The notes below the pieces were generated by a model, which was not told where the DNA came from, made no database searches, and saw nothing but the letters and a program-made list of their open reading frames with translations. Below are positions 9,282 to 17,676 of a DNA stretch of 64,000 nt, piece by piece. The stretch is taken from positions 1 to 64,000 of the forward strand of contig JANQRV010000481.1 in the NCBI GenBank assembly GCA_028284395.1. The letters run 5' to 3'. The number at the start of each line of letters is the position of its first letter. The first letter of the stretch is position 1. The position numbers and the translations under genes were made by a program. Origin of the DNA: Saprospiraceae bacterium. GTDB taxonomy: Bacteria; Bacteroidota; Bacteroidia; Chitinophagales; Saprospiraceae.

Positions 9282-9742
9282 TTCGCCCACTGCGGAAAAG
9301 GCATTTTTTTGTTTGGCTCGGCTTGGGCATTGCATTACCCGTATTTTTCTTCCTGTCGTTGCCGAGTGGCACCAATACGAAGCCCGCTACCAAATTTTCT
9401 ACCAGTCGGAAAGAATATTCTGGGAAAGAATTATTGGATGAAATTCAAAGACAACCGTTAATAGTTAAGCTTTGGCAAGAACTTAGTGAAAAAAGACTAA
9501 AACAATTTGAGGTCGTTATAAACGAAAGTATCAATAGCCCTTCCGCGCATTTATATTTATCTCTAACCAATGAAGAAAATCCCGTAAGCGGCTCCAATAT
9601 TTGGATTCAACCTATTTCTGAAATTGGGCGGTACGTGATTCAACTGGATTCACTGGAAAGCACTTTACCACAGTACCATTTTGCGGTATATGATAATATC
9701 ACGAAAGAGTTTCTTCTTCGTTTTGAGCTGTCGAGTAAGTGA
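9278..9742 (+). CDS. Membrane-anchored protein, unknown (redox operon)
   Basis: A 154-residue protein whose ATG overlaps the stop of the preceding gene by 4 bases, indicating translational coupling. Residues about 10-30 are a single uncleaved-looking membrane anchor after a basic N-terminus (MIRPLRKRHFF), followed by a roughly 120-residue soluble domain of mixed alpha/beta character, presumably periplasmic. No Cys ligands or catalytic motif are visible. I do not recognise the family. It ends 23 bases before the ferric-reductase/Rieske gene, so it probably acts with it. Confidence 0.6.
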   Translation: MIRPLRKRHFFVWLGLGIALPVFFFLSLPSGTNTKPATKFSTSRKEYSGKELLDEIQRQPLIVKLWQELSEKRLKQFEVVINESINSPSAHLYLSLTNEENPVSGSNIWIQPISEIGRYVIQLDSLESTLPQYHFAVYDNITKEFLLRFELSSK

Positions 9743-9765
9743 TGAAGTATAAGTAATTTTAGACA

Positions 9766-10800
9766 ATGAGCGTAAAATACGTACCAATCATCTGGAATCG
9801 TCAAAAAAGACGATATGATCGAATTATGCTGATGGCCGTCGGCCTATATCTCCTCTTTTTTACGGGGTTACAATTAGTTTTATTTCCTGAAATATCTCCA
9901 GAAACTTTGATAATAAGAGGGACGGCTACTTTAGCGTTTATTTTTTTGCACGTCATCTTGTTAATCGGTCCCTTAAGTAGATTAGATAAGCGGTTTCTAC
10001 CATTGCTCTATAATCGCCGGCATTTGGGCGTCACGATGTTCTTGATTGCACTTGTTCATGGACTTTTTTCACTGATACAGTTTCACGCATTGGGCGATGT
10101 TCATCCCCTGGTGTCACTTTTTACATCCAATATGGCATATGGGACATTAGCGGATTTTCCTTTTCAGGTTTTAGGCTTCTTTGCATTGTTGATTCTTTTT
10201 TTGATGGCAGCCACCAGTCACGATTTTTGGTTGAAAAACCTGGGACCACGATTTTGGAAAGGTCTCCACATGATGGTCTACCTCGCTTATGGTCTGATTT
10301 TATTGCACGTTTTGTTAGGTGTTTTACAACAGGAAACATCACCAGTCCTAGCTTTGATCACCGGAATGGGGCTGGCGACAGTCGTTAGTATTCATCTCAC
10401 TTCGGCGATCAAAGGCATGAGAGAAGAAAAGCAACTGGTACAGAAAGCGAATGATGAATATCTCGAAGTTTGCCACATCAAAGACATTTTAGAAAATCGT
10501 GCAAAAGTGGTCGTATGCGGCGGCGAAGAAATTGCCATATTTAAGTATGATGGAAAAGTTTCGGCTGTTAATAACGTTTGCAAGCACCAAAATGGACCGC
10601 TTGGTGAAGGAAAGATAGTGGATGGGTGTATCACTTGCCCCTGGCATGGATATCAATATTTACCGAAAAATGGACAATCTCCTCCCCCCTTCACGGAAAA
10701 AGTTGCTACTTACGATGTGAAGGTACTCGACGGTAGGGTTTTCGTAAACCCCTTGCCCTATGCTGAAGGAACAGCCAGACCACCAGCGATTATTTCTTAA
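9766..10800 (+). CDS. Ferric-reductase-like membrane protein with C-terminal Rieske domain
   Basis: 344 residues. The first ~215 form about six membrane helices of the ferric-reductase-like b-cytochrome type; His62, His98, His168 and His181 lie in or beside helices and are candidate heme ligands. A C-terminal Rieske domain carries CKH at 272-274 and CPWH at 291-294, the full ligand set. The basic N-terminus (NRQKRRYDR) should be cytosolic, and with six helices the Rieske domain should also be cytosolic. No FAD/NAD(P)H domain is present, so electrons must come from another protein, plausibly the Rieske/ThDP enzyme two genes upstream. The acceptor (quinone, metal or periplasmic partner) is unknown. 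Middle of a same-strand operon with gaps of 23 and 18 bases. Confidence 0.85.
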   Translation: MSVKYVPIIWNRQKRRYDRIMLMAVGLYLLFFTGLQLVLFPEISPETLIIRGTATLAFIFLHVILLIGPLSRLDKRFLPLLYNRRHLGVTMFLIALVHGLFSLIQFHALGDVHPLVSLFTSNMAYGTLADFPFQVLGFFALLILFLMAATSHDFWLKNLGPRFWKGLHMMVYLAYGLILLHVLLGVLQQETSPVLALITGMGLATVVSIHLTSAIKGMREEKQLVQKANDEYLEVCHIKDILENRAKVVVCGGEEIAIFKYDGKVSAVNNVCKHQNGPLGEGKIVDGCITCPWHGYQYLPKNGQSPPPFTEKVATYDVKVLDGRVFVNPLPYAEGTARPPAIIS

Positions 10801-10818
10801 AATTGCAATCAATTGCCA

Positions 10819-11670
10819 ATGACTATCGATAATAAGAATAAGGATGAATTTTATATTGGTTATTTTCCGAAAGCGCCCCGAGCAGTGGCAGGTGCACTAA
10901 AATGGTTTGTGGGAATTGGTTTAACTGTATTTATAATACTCGCTTTATTAATAGTTAGCGAGCAAAACGAATTTGCTGATTCTACTTTCGAACTGGGGAC
11001 GTCTACACAGATAGAAGGCATCTATGTTTCAAAGCCGGTACCAATGCTCAGGAGGTCGATTGGCTTTAGTCAGAAGCAAGAAGAACAATTTCAGAATATT
11101 CTGTTAATTGGTTTTGGTAAATCAGGTGCTGAAAAAACCATAATGGAAATGAAAGCGAAGCATGGAAAAGAATTAGAGGGTGCAAGAGTTGTCTTTGAAG
11201 GCACATTGATTTATTATGATGGAAAGACTCTTTTGGAGCTAACCAAAGGGGTAAAGTCTTTGATTTCGGTTGCCGGCCCCGGTCCGGTAGTTAATAGAAA
11301 ATGGAAGGCACTCGGGACGGTTTCTCTACGAGGTGAAATTGTTGATCCAAAGTGTTATTTCGGTGTTATGAAGCCTGGAGAGGGCAAAGTACATCGATCA
11401 TGTGCTATTCGTTGTCTGTCCGGAGGAATTCCTCCGGTTTTTAAAGTGGTGAGAGTTGATGGCCAAAGAGAATACTATCTTTTGGAAGGTCTTTCTGGTC
11501 GAGACCTACTTGATCGTGTAGGGCAGTGGATTAGGGTAGAAGGCGAAGCAGAAGAACTTGAAGATTGGAAGCGCCTCAAGATCGCCGGGACCAGCGATAT
11601 CAAAAAGCTAACATTCCGACTTTCGCCGGATGCGATGCACAGATGCAGTCAAGCATTCGTCTACAAATAA
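10819..11670 (+). CDS. Membrane-anchored protein with conserved C-x12-H-x2-C-x3-C motif, unknown
   Basis: 283 residues starting at the ATG at 10819; the TTG at 10813 is an alternative. One membrane helix at about 28-47 is followed by a large domain likely outside the cytoplasm. The striking part is GEIVDPKCYFGVMKPG followed by HRSCAIRC and GGIPP: Cys179, His192, Cys195 and Cys199 look like a metal, heme or cluster site. I recall this motif as conserved in uncharacterised proteins but cannot name the family or role. Being the next gene after the ferric-reductase/Rieske protein, it is a candidate periplasmic electron acceptor or cofactor-binding partner. That role is inference. Confidence 0.7.
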   Translation: MTIDNKNKDEFYIGYFPKAPRAVAGALKWFVGIGLTVFIILALLIVSEQNEFADSTFELGTSTQIEGIYVSKPVPMLRRSIGFSQKQEEQFQNILLIGFGKSGAEKTIMEMKAKHGKELEGARVVFEGTLIYYDGKTLLELTKGVKSLISVAGPGPVVNRKWKALGTVSLRGEIVDPKCYFGVMKPGEGKVHRSCAIRCLSGGIPPVFKVVRVDGQREYYLLEGLSGRDLLDRVGQWIRVEGEAEELEDWKRLKIAGTSDIKKLTFRLSPDAMHRCSQAFVYK

Positions 11671-11675
11671 CCAAG

Positions 11676-12575
11676 ATGCTAGAGAAACTACCTCTTACCT
11701 ATCGAAAATACAGAAAGCTACTGAAGTTTCAAGATGTTGATGGTGGCCGGATCGCATACCTCGATCGTGGTGATGGACCGGTGATTCTCTTAGTTCACGG
11801 TGTCCCTACTTCTTCTTGGTTATACCGACATGTTTCTGATGCCTTGGTCCAAAAGGGGTTTCGTGTCGTGGTACCCGATCTGCTTGGCTATGGTGCTAGT
11901 GATAAACCTAAGGGATACGAAGTTTATCACGAGGAAAGGCAAGGGCTGCGTTTGCTTCAATTAATGGATGCCCTCCACATCGAAAGCTGGATTCATACTT
12001 GCCACGATGTGGGTGGTTTGTGGACCTGGGAAATGCTTCAGCAAGACGCTTCAAAAACCGCTGGCTTGGTTATCCTGAACACCATCATATACGAGGCGGG
12101 TTTCCAACCTCCAATGCGTTTTGATGAAGGTTGGGCTGCTCGTGTCTACACCTTCTTATACAAATGGTGGTTGACCAACGGCTTGATGATAAACTTGACG
12201 CTGAAAAATGGCTTAGCTGACGACCGACAGGCATTGAAATTTAGAGACAGGTTTGATCGTGAGGGTTACAAGATTCCAATGCTTCAAGGAGGAAATCGAG
12301 CATTGTACTATTTCTTTACTCAAACCTGTAATGCATTACCTACGGATTATAAAGAATTACTACAAACATTAGATAAACCAGCCACCGTAATATGGGGCGC
12401 GAAAGATCCCATGCTCAAATGGTTACCCCAGGCAGAAGCTGTGATGGCCGACTTACGGCTTAGTGACGCCAATGTTCACATCCTTGAGCATAATAGTCAT
12501 TTTATCCAGGAAGAAGAACCGGAACAAATCGCAGAATTGATAAATCGCTTCGCAAGCCCTATTTGTTCTGATTGA
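11676..12575 (+). CDS. Alpha/beta hydrolase, haloalkane dehalogenase/epoxide hydrolase-like
   Basis: 299 residues from the ATG at 11676, five bases after the previous stop; an in-frame ATG at 11643 would overlap the upstream gene. The fold motifs are clear: oxyanion-hole HGVPTSSWLYR, nucleophile elbow CHDVGG with Asp as nucleophile (haloalkane dehalogenase and epoxide hydrolase type rather than Ser), an acid in WGAKDPM, and catalytic His in EHNSHFIQEE. The substrate is not predictable; many such marine proteins are promiscuous or non-dehalogenating. Last gene of the redox operon; its 3' end overlaps the converging lipoprotein gene by 17 bases. Confidence 0.8.
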   Translation: MLEKLPLTYRKYRKLLKFQDVDGGRIAYLDRGDGPVILLVHGVPTSSWLYRHVSDALVQKGFRVVVPDLLGYGASDKPKGYEVYHEERQGLRLLQLMDALHIESWIHTCHDVGGLWTWEMLQQDASKTAGLVILNTIIYEAGFQPPMRFDEGWAARVYTFLYKWWLTNGLMINLTLKNGLADDRQALKFRDRFDREGYKIPMLQGGNRALYYFFTQTCNALPTDYKELLQTLDKPATVIWGAKDPMLKWLPQAEAVMADLRLSDANVHILEHNSHFIQEEEPEQIAELINRFASPICSD

Positions 12576-13530
12576 GCCAAGCAAGGATGGTTTGGTTGTT
12601 CCCCTGACCAATATTTTGTGGTAAATCGACGATTGCTCTTTTCATCAAGTCTACCGCGATGGCAGAGCCGTTATTCCCTTTTCCTCTAAAGACAACAAAT
12701 TGACTATTTTCCCGACCAGTAGCGTTCTCCGTATTGATCTCTTGTGGCCTAGAAAAAATCGGATTGATGGAAAAGGCGTCCTTTTCAAAATCATAGCTGG
12801 GTATAAACGCCTGTTGGCCACCTTGTTGGGATGGTAATAGGAATAAGGAATAGTAGATTTCTTCTGGTGGCATCCATTCAGCAAAGGGAAGCGCTGGAGT
12901 TGAGTTCGTATTTTCATCTAGACTAAAAGCAAATGCACCATATTCTTGTGCATAACCGATCAGATAGTCTTCCCAGAGCTCTACTCTGATAATTCGCCCC
13001 GATTGCGCATCAGAAGCAAAACGTTCTTCTTTGAATTGAGGTTCGAGAGGAGGGAACAACTTCTTACTGGCAATGTCGTAAATGTGTACAGTATTAAAAC
13101 CTCTAATGGCAATCAGTTGACTTTGGATATTGTAACTGATCTTTGCTAAATAGTAAGGGAAGTCTGCGCTTACATTAAGCGGTAAAACTTCTTCTGCTAT
13201 TTTTTGGCATGTTTCCGTATCATACAGTTCTAATATGCGGTGACTCAAGACATTTAAATCCTTGTCGTATGTGAGCGAATCCGCTTTTATACACACTAAG
13301 GTGTTTCTTTCTTTCAGCCAATATTGATTGTCATCCAGAACTTCCCCGCTAATGTCACAATTGTGGGAAGAAGCGGTGATTTCTGTGTTGGTGTAATTCA
13401 TTGGAATTTGCCCTGACGTATCATCAGCTATGCTCCTTGACGATTCGGAACTGTTTGGTGCTTCCGAATTGTTGCAACTACTCAACAACACGATGATTGA
13501 GAGTGAAGCAAAGTAAATCATAATTTTCAT
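12559..13530 (-). CDS. Lipoprotein of unknown function
   Basis: 323 residues with a lipoprotein signal peptide and lipobox LSSC (Cys19), so it should be attached to a membrane after export. A Ser/Asn-rich linker follows, then a long beta-rich region with repeated blocks such as LNVLSHRILELYD, VHIYDIASKKL and YAQEYGAFAFSLD, which read like blades of a beta-propeller. No enzyme motif is visible. It converges on the redox operon, and its last 17 bases overlap the hydrolase gene. I do not recognise a named family. Confidence 0.65.
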   Translation of the reverse strand: MKIMIYFASLSIIVLLSSCNNSEAPNSSESSRSIADDTSGQIPMNYTNTEITASSHNCDISGEVLDDNQYWLKERNTLVCIKADSLTYDKDLNVLSHRILELYDTETCQKIAEEVLPLNVSADFPYYLAKISYNIQSQLIAIRGFNTVHIYDIASKKLFPPLEPQFKEERFASDAQSGRIIRVELWEDYLIGYAQEYGAFAFSLDENTNSTPALPFAEWMPPEEIYYSLFLLPSQQGGQQAFIPSYDFEKDAFSINPIFSRPQEINTENATGRENSQFVVFRGKGNNGSAIAVDLMKRAIVDLPQNIGQGNNQTILAWLNQNK

Positions 13531-13710
13531 CCTACAAATATTTTTTCACAAAATGGCAGAGCAATCGGCCAGGAACGTTCCGAAGTTGTTCGGGAAAAAT
13601 TATACAAGTATACTGCAATAAGGAAATAATAAGGCAATTGAGGCCCAACTTTCTTTATTGTTTAATGGGTGCCTGACCACGATAAAAGATAGGGAAGGAT
13701 GCAAAGGAAA

Positions 13711-13872
13711 TCAACTCAGTACACTCTTGACGATTTCTAAAGCGCTCGTTAAGATATCATTTTCTTGGTTGGAATCCAGTAAAATAGAGGCCAGAATACA
13801 TAAATTGAATAACACAAAAACGACAAGCTGGTCGTACTCTTTAATAAGTTGCTTTTTGTTTTGAATAGCCAT
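13711..13872 (-). CDS. Tiny membrane protein candidate (53 aa)
   Basis: An ATG at 13872 opens a 53-residue frame ending at a TGA at 13711-13713. It has a charged head (MAIQNKKQLIKEYDQ), one hydrophobic helix (LVVFVLFNLCILASILL) and a short polar tail. The layout is that of a single-pass small membrane protein, and no other gene occupies 13531-13961 on either strand. I do not recognise it. The gene could be spurious; its coding-like composition and position before the DUF58 operon end are the only support. Confidence 0.35.
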   Translation of the reverse strand: MAIQNKKQLIKEYDQLVVFVLFNLCILASILLDSNQENDILTSALEIVKSVLS

Positions 13873-13961
13873 GGGTGCAGTATTTTGAGAGAAAACAGTA
13901 TCTCAATTAGAGTCATCTGAATTTTCATGATCTATCCAAGTAGGTCGAGCTGGAGTTTCAT

Positions 13962-15284
13962 CTATATCAACCCTCTAGCTTTCAGTTCCAAGTATTTGTT
14001 AATGGTATTGATAGAGAGTTCTTCTGGGTTTGTGATGACAGCCTGGATGCCAAATTTTCTTAGCTTTTGAACCATCTGTCTTTTCTCATTCAGGAATTTC
14101 TGGGCAATGGTTTGATAGTAAATGTCTTCAACGGAAGCAGTACTTTTCTTTATCAGTCCGCTAATTTCAGTATTTTCGAAGAATATTACAACCAATAAGT
14201 GAAATTTGTTAATCTTTCGGAGGATCGGTAAAACCCGATCCAAAGCGTATTCGTTTTCAAAATTCGTGTATAATAACAACAGACTTCTTCGGTGAATCAA
14301 TTTCCGAGCAGCGAAATAAAGCAATTCGTGGTTGGATTCAACCTGCCGTTCCTTCTCTTTGTAGAGCGCTTGCAATATCTTATTGAGTTGGTTGGAGCGA
14401 CTATCGGCTTTAATGACAGCTCCCAATTTATCGGAGTAGGTGATTAAACCAGCACGATCGTGTTTGAGTAAGGCAATATTCGAGATGGCTAAGCTGGCAT
14501 TAATGGCATAATCCAGTAAACTCATTCCTTCGAAAGGCATTCTCATGATCCTGCTCTTGTCAATGATATTGTACACTTGTTGCGATCTCTCATCTTCATA
14601 TTGATTAACCATTAGAGTAGCTCTGCGGCTACTTGCTTTCCAATTGATGCTTCTATGATCGTCCCCTCGCACATAATTCTTAATTTGCTCAAATTCATAG
14701 CTATGACCAATACGCCTGATCTTTTTTACGCCACGAAAATGTGAGAACTGGTCAACGGCTCTTAATTCAAACTGTTTCATTTGAATAATGGAAGGATACA
14801 CCGGAATACTGGTTTGCTCCGCAATCTTGAAATGCCTTTCGATCAAACCTAACCGGGTCATTGCAAAAATATTGATCCTACCAAATTCGTAAGCGCCTCT
14901 TTCAACAGGACGCAACGTATACTTAATGGTATTTTCATTTCCGGCCTCAACACTTAATAGGTGCTCAAAATTTCTTATCTGAAATTGATATGGAAGTTCT
15001 TCAATGGCTTTGAGATTCAAATTTAGATTGGATCGATTCCTCACCGTAAAGGATACCGTGTTCTGGTCTCCGTTGGAAAATAACCTAGGCAATTGACGTT
15101 CCCCAGTAACTTTAACATTCCTATTAAAAAGAATGAGGAAATCTACAATAATTAAGCTCATTCCAACAATGAAGATACCTAAGGCAACCGGATATAGAAA
15201 CTCTACCAGGTAGGCAATGATGAAAAATAAAAGGATTCCTCCCCAAAGCCTGAAAAATCGATTGCTTAGATATAAGTTCTTCAA
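13962..15284 (-). CDS. DUF58 domain protein (VWA-like), MoxR operon
   Basis: 440 residues. Two membrane helices near the N-terminus (about 10-55) are followed by a large cytosolic or surface domain with the DUF58 signature RGDDHRSINWKASSR, then a VWA-like region. Family knowledge: DUF58 proteins accompany MoxR AAA ATPases and are thought to act as their membrane partners in assembly or stress functions. It is the last gene of the operon that starts at 20259, 34 bases after the MoxR gene. The ATG at 15284 gives the expected N-terminal helix. Confidence 0.88.
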   Translation of the reverse strand: MKNLYLSNRFFRLWGGILLFFIIAYLVEFLYPVALGIFIVGMSLIIVDFLILFNRNVKVTGERQLPRLFSNGDQNTVSFTVRNRSNLNLNLKAIEELPYQFQIRNFEHLLSVEAGNENTIKYTLRPVERGAYEFGRINIFAMTRLGLIERHFKIAEQTSIPVYPSIIQMKQFELRAVDQFSHFRGVKKIRRIGHSYEFEQIKNYVRGDDHRSINWKASSRRATLMVNQYEDERSQQVYNIIDKSRIMRMPFEGMSLLDYAINASLAISNIALLKHDRAGLITYSDKLGAVIKADSRSNQLNKILQALYKEKERQVESNHELLYFAARKLIHRRSLLLLYTNFENEYALDRVLPILRKINKFHLLVVIFFENTEISGLIKKSTASVEDIYYQTIAQKFLNEKRQMVQKLRKFGIQAVITNPEELSINTINKYLELKARGLI

Positions 15285-15318
15285 AATTTTTGCTAGTTAA
15301 AGGATGAATTGGAAGACC

Positions 15319-16356
15319 TTATCGAGGCACTTCAATCTTGCTAATGATATTTTCAATCACATCTTTGGCGTAGTACCCTTCCATTTCCCGTTCTGGCGTC
15401 AGTATGACCCGATGGTTCAAAACCGGATAAGCTACAAATCGGATGTCTTCTGGAATTACGAAGTTTCGCCCATTTATGGCGGCGTTTGCTTTTGATGCCT
15501 TCAAAATTGCTAAAGAAGCCCTCGGAGAGGCTCCTAAGAAAAGGTCACCATGATTCCTTGTCATATGTACCATCGCCGCGATGTAGCGCAGTAAATCGTC
15601 GCTAATGTGAACCTGCTCAATGTGCTTTTCACATTCCTTGATGGTCACTGCATTGAATAAGGTGTTGACACTATATCGTTGGTTAATTTTGAAATCATTT
15701 CTGAAGCGGAAAAGAATATCTTGTTCTTCTTCCAAAGATGGATATGATAGATTAATCTTCATCAGGAAACGATCGAGTTGTGCTTCGGGAAGTTTGTAGG
15801 TCCCTTCTTGCTCAATCGGGTTTTGAGTTGCAATTACAAAAAATGGAAAGTCCATGCGATATGTCTGACCATCAACGGTAACCTGATATTCTTCCATTAC
15901 TTCAAACAACGCTGCTTGCGTCTTAGCTGGAGCCCTGTTTATCTCGTCGATCAGAATGATGTTTGAGAAGATGGGACCTTCCGTGAAGGAAAAATCCGAC
16001 GTCTTCATATTGTAGACCGTTGTTCCAACAACATCACTCGGCATCAAATCCGGAGTAAACTGAATACGAGAAAATCCGACATCTAAGGTTTGCGCTAATA
16101 GTTTGGCGGAAAGTGTCTTGGCAATCCCCGGTACTCCCTCCAGCAATGCATGTCCTCCCGAGAAAAGGCAGATCAAAAGAAGATCTATCATTTCTGACTG
16201 GCCGATGATGACCTTTTGTAGTTCTACTCTTACCTTTCCCGCTGTTTCTTTTACAACCGATATATTCGTATTGAGCGGCGGAAATGCTCCTTCCGGAATC
16301 GACTTTCTCTTATATGGTTCATGACTTTCTTCATGGTTGTTTTCTTCCAGGTGCAT
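15319..16356 (-). CDS. MoxR-family AAA+ ATPase
   Basis: 345 residues. The Walker A motif reads GVPGIAKT, Walker B is LIDEINRAP, sensor-1-like ATQNP follows, and the LDRFLMKI and GASPRAS segments are typical of MoxR. These ATPases act as chaperones for partner proteins, often with VWA/DUF58 partners. Its gene sits between DUF4350 (6-base gap upstream) and DUF58 genes, the standard Bacteroidota arrangement. All catalytic motifs look intact. Confidence 0.93.
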   Translation of the reverse strand: MHLEENNHEESHEPYKRKSIPEGAFPPLNTNISVVKETAGKVRVELQKVIIGQSEMIDLLLICLFSGGHALLEGVPGIAKTLSAKLLAQTLDVGFSRIQFTPDLMPSDVVGTTVYNMKTSDFSFTEGPIFSNIILIDEINRAPAKTQAALFEVMEEYQVTVDGQTYRMDFPFFVIATQNPIEQEGTYKLPEAQLDRFLMKINLSYPSLEEEQDILFRFRNDFKINQRYSVNTLFNAVTIKECEKHIEQVHISDDLLRYIAAMVHMTRNHGDLFLGASPRASLAILKASKANAAINGRNFVIPEDIRFVAYPVLNHRVILTPEREMEGYYAKDVIENIISKIEVPR

Positions 16357-16362
16357 AGCGTA

Positions 16363-17643
16363 TTACTTACAATTTTGATAAAATTTGTCCATTGTGTTAT
16401 GAAAATCGATTAATGTGTTTTCTGAAACAAAGGAAGACCCTTGGATATTCTTGTTCATGATTCGAATTTGCTTGAGTATTTCAAAGTCGACCGTGGATTT
16501 GGCGACAAGTTTCTCTACGTTTTTGGGTTCCTCCAAATTCTTTATTTGCAGATTGTATCGATCGTTTACAAAAGACCTGAACAATTTCATTTTTTGCAGC
16601 GCAAGATGTTTGTGATTCTGCTGCATAAAATACAAACGACTCATAATACCTAAAAACTCAAGTGATGTATTAGTATTGGGGTCTTTTACCGGGATAACCC
16701 GTTGACGCCTTTTTGAACGGAAAAGTAAATACAGAACTCCCATTGCCAAAAGCATGTACCAAGCCCAGGTCAAGGCTGGCTGAGAAAGAATGTACTGAAG
16801 CGGGCTTTCACTACTGAGGAGTCGACTATTGCCAGATCGATTTAGTCTACGACCGAGTGCTTCCGGAATTTTACTATAGCTATCCCAATAGATAGGCCCT
16901 TCTGGTAAATGTGAAAATACCTTATCTGCATATTGAAGATGGAAAGAATCTAAGAGGCTGAAATTAGTGAAAGCAATAGGGGTTGTATGCAGAAAGAATT
17001 GGCCCTGGCCATATGCTACTTTAATGAAATTCACCAGGCTGTCGCCGAGGTAGGACATATGTCCAAGAGGAAAAATGTTAGGCGCCTCTTCACAAAAAAA
17101 AGCATCGCTAACGTATTGCCAGTAGTAATTGTAAACTTGGTTTCGCCGGACGAATTTGTAGATGTATTCGGCATCAAAATCTAAGTCGGGATGTAGCAGC
17201 CGCAACTCGGCAGTCGTATCCAAAACTTCTTCATAATCCTCCCATTGATCCATGAAGCATTGACTAACGTAAACAGAATCCATCAGGTCATAAGGGAGGG
17301 TCCGGCTAGATATAAAGGCAACATTGCCTTCATAAATGAAGTTCATCAAGGTTTTTCTGTCAATGGAATCTAGGTAAAGCGCTTCTCCAATAAATACGTA
17401 GTTGCTTCTGGTAGCATTATCTAAGTCTAGCTCATCTTTGAGACCTTCCTCGAGAACCGTAAAATTCTGTTCGGGAAAATAGGAAGCTAGTAACTCTGTG
17501 ATGATGAATGTTCCGTATGGCTGCTTACTTTTCTTAAGATAGGTTTCTCTCCAATTTGCTCGTTTTCCTGTACAGCCGTAAAAGGTGGACAAGGCAATAC
17601 AAAAAAGTAGGGCAAAATTAATATGGAGTTTTACTTTCTTCAT
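16363..17643 (-). CDS. DUF4350 domain membrane protein
   Basis: 426 residues. The N-terminus (MKKVKLHINFALLFCIALSTFYGC) is a signal peptide with a lipobox-like FYGC or a membrane anchor. A DUF4350-type domain follows (KKSKQPYGTFIITELL, then about 200 residues), a second membrane helix lies near residue 300 (PALTWAWYMLLAMGVLYLLF) before a basic RSKRRQR stop-transfer, and a cytosolic tail ends the protein. The function of the family is not established; it is found next to MoxR and DUF58 genes. Operon spacing: 33 bases after DUF4129, 6 bases before MoxR. Confidence 0.82.
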   Translation of the reverse strand: MKKVKLHINFALLFCIALSTFYGCTGKRANWRETYLKKSKQPYGTFIITELLASYFPEQNFTVLEEGLKDELDLDNATRSNYVFIGEALYLDSIDRKTLMNFIYEGNVAFISSRTLPYDLMDSVYVSQCFMDQWEDYEEVLDTTAELRLLHPDLDFDAEYIYKFVRRNQVYNYYWQYVSDAFFCEEAPNIFPLGHMSYLGDSLVNFIKVAYGQGQFFLHTTPIAFTNFSLLDSFHLQYADKVFSHLPEGPIYWDSYSKIPEALGRRLNRSGNSRLLSSESPLQYILSQPALTWAWYMLLAMGVLYLLFRSKRRQRVIPVKDPNTNTSLEFLGIMSRLYFMQQNHKHLALQKMKLFRSFVNDRYNLQIKNLEEPKNVEKLVAKSTVDFEILKQIRIMNKNIQGSSFVSENTLIDFHNTMDKFYQNCK

Positions 17644-17676
17644 AGGCCCGTTAACGGGAGGTTTTTTCCTTTGTCA

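Noticed and set aside
13658-13864. 68-codon plus-strand frame in the gap before the DUF58 operon end
   Set aside because: Composition is not protein-like (many Thr, Ser, Lys without pattern), it has no family features, and a better minus-strand small frame lies opposite.
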